A stretch of 6,694 bases of DNA, taken from contig JAKJFO010000221.1 of NCBI GenBank assembly GCA_022704885.1, positions 1 to 6,694 of the forward strand, written 5' to 3'. The stretch comes from Candidatus Rifleibacteriota bacterium. GTDB taxonomy: Bacteria; Riflebacteria; Ozemobacteria; Ozemobacterales; Ozemobacteraceae. Positions 6,010 through 6,694 of this stretch are shown here, in pieces. The notes under the pieces were generated by a model. The model did no database searches and was not told the origin of the DNA. It worked only from the letters and a program-made list of their open reading frames with translations. The translations under genes and the position numbers were made by a program. The first letter of the stretch is position 1, and each line of letters begins with the position of its first letter.

Positions 6010-6694
6010 TTAATTAGCCTTGATAATAACCGGGTCAGCGGGAGCCTCACCGTCAGAACCGTTGGCCAGTCGGTCAGAATAATCCTTGATCACCTCATTT
6101 TCAGGCGAAATTCTTATCGTCGAAGAGCCCGGATAAAAGGCGGCGTCACTCGCGAGACCTGGATCTTTGAAAAGCAGCAGAATTTCCGGTGAAGAGGCAG
6201 GGAAACTGGCAACGTTCTGGAAAAGATCTGTATCGACATCCGGCGAGAACCAGAGAGTACTCCCCGGAGCTGGTGGTGAAGCATTCGAATAATCCAGCGA
6301 AGTGGTTGACGCAACAACATTGCGCGAAAATTCAAGCCTGAGTATATCTTTGCCGCTGATGGCACGGTTATTGTCGATATCGACCCAGGTGGCGCGCTGC
6401 AGCGTCAACGGCGGTTTATAATCGACGATAATATCGTCGCGATCGACGCTGTTATCAGGGCCGTTCGATTTAACCTGGCCTTTCAGCCAGTCTACCGAGT
6501 AATCACGGCCCCAGGGATCGCGCGGCAGATCCTGCAGGTAGTGCCCGAGCAGCACGCGCAGGTCGGTTCCCTGGAATGGACGCTCTGCCATGGTGTCATG
6601 CTTGATCAGGGCCTCTCTGATGATATCGAGTTCGTGTTTGGCCTTGGTCAGACGCGACTGCCTTACATAATCCTGATAATAAGGCAGGGCAACG
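6010..6694 (-). CDS. GspG-like pseudopilin / prepilin-family protein with C-terminal extension (N-terminus outside window)
   Basis: The minus-strand frame is open from the window edge through 227 codons to the TAA at 6012-6010. The Met codon at 6591 is internal, because coding clearly continues upstream. The first visible residues, VALPYYQDYVRQSR then KAKHELDIIREAL, match the end of the conserved pilin N-terminal helix. The prepilin peptidase site and most of the hydrophobic helix (probably 20-30 residues) lie beyond the edge. LPRDPWGRDY (visible residues 56-65), then VKSNGPDN and DRDDI, match the major pseudopilin GspG, which builds the periplasmic pseudopilus of type II secretion. Unlike typical GspG (about 140-150 residues), about 130 residues follow. 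This extension has an EF-hand/dockerin-like loop DIDNNRAISGKD (105-116) and an S/T/A/P-rich patch (about 128-146). No other secretion genes are visible, so a minor pilin or other filament subunit is possible. It is coupled to the downstream ligase-like gene. Confidence 0.82.
   Translation of the reverse strand, partial: VALPYYQDYVRQSRLTKAKHELDIIREALIKHDTMAERPFQGTDLRVLLGHYLQDLPRDPWGRDYSVDWLKGQVKSNGPDNSVDRDDIIVDYKPPLTLQRATWVDIDNNRAISGKDILRLEFSRNVVASTTSLDYSNASPPAPGSTLWFSPDVDTDLFQNVASFPASSPEILLLFKDPGLASDAAFYPGSSTIRISPENEVIKDYSDRLANGSDGEAPADPVIIKAN

Noticed and set aside
6423..6439. An inverted repeat CGACGAT-AAT-ATCGTCG.
   Set aside because: It lies inside the pseudopilin coding sequence over Asp/Ile/Val codons (DDIIVD region), and the symmetry arises from GAC, GAT, ATT, ATC and GTC codons. 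No regulatory context is visible.

Overview
The window carries five protein-coding genes, all on the minus strand. Read in the direction of transcription (high to low coordinates) they are: a 3'-complete, 5'-truncated GspG-like type II secretion/type IV pilin-family pseudopilin (6694-6010); a 934-residue polytopic O-antigen ligase/polymerase-like (Wzy_C-type) protein with a C-terminal TPR domain (6007-3203); a lipoprotein extracellular solute-binding protein of ABC transporter family 5 (3106-1409); a DppD/OppD-type ATPase (1390-422); and the first 111 codons of a DppF/OppF-type ATPase (335-1) that runs off the window edge. There are no tRNA, rRNA, CRISPR, transposase or phage signatures. The only non-coding stretches are 3107-3202 and 336-421, both under 100 bp.

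The content fits a diderm bacterium: it has a pseudopilin with a GspG-like LPxDPWG motif, a lipid-linked glycan ligase/polymerase and an SBP lipoprotein with a lipobox. Base composition is close to balanced and the genetic code is standard. The pseudopilin carries an unusual C-terminal extension and the large ligase is fused to TPRs. This points to a lineage outside the well-studied Proteobacteria, but the sequence alone does not name the phylum.

The window holds two functional blocks. Block 1 (6694-3203) is a surface-structure unit. The pseudopilin stop and the ligase start are only 2 bp apart, so the two are almost certainly co-transcribed and probably translationally coupled. That arrangement recalls pilin genes paired with a dedicated O-oligosaccharyltransferase. 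Block 2 (3106-1) is a peptide/nickel-type ABC importer in the order binding protein - ATPase D - ATPase F, with no permease gene between them. The permeases must lie beyond the left edge or elsewhere in the genome.

The 96-bp gap between the blocks contains a perfect 32-bp palindrome centred at 3147/3148. It lies between a consensus -10-like TATAAT (minus strand) and the ribosome binding site of the solute-binding protein gene. It has no T-tract on either side, so it is more likely an operator, a leader hairpin or a dispersed palindromic repeat than an ordinary intrinsic terminator. This palindrome and the pseudopilin/ligase pair are the two places most worth a second look. I did not find convincing evidence of a wholly new system.
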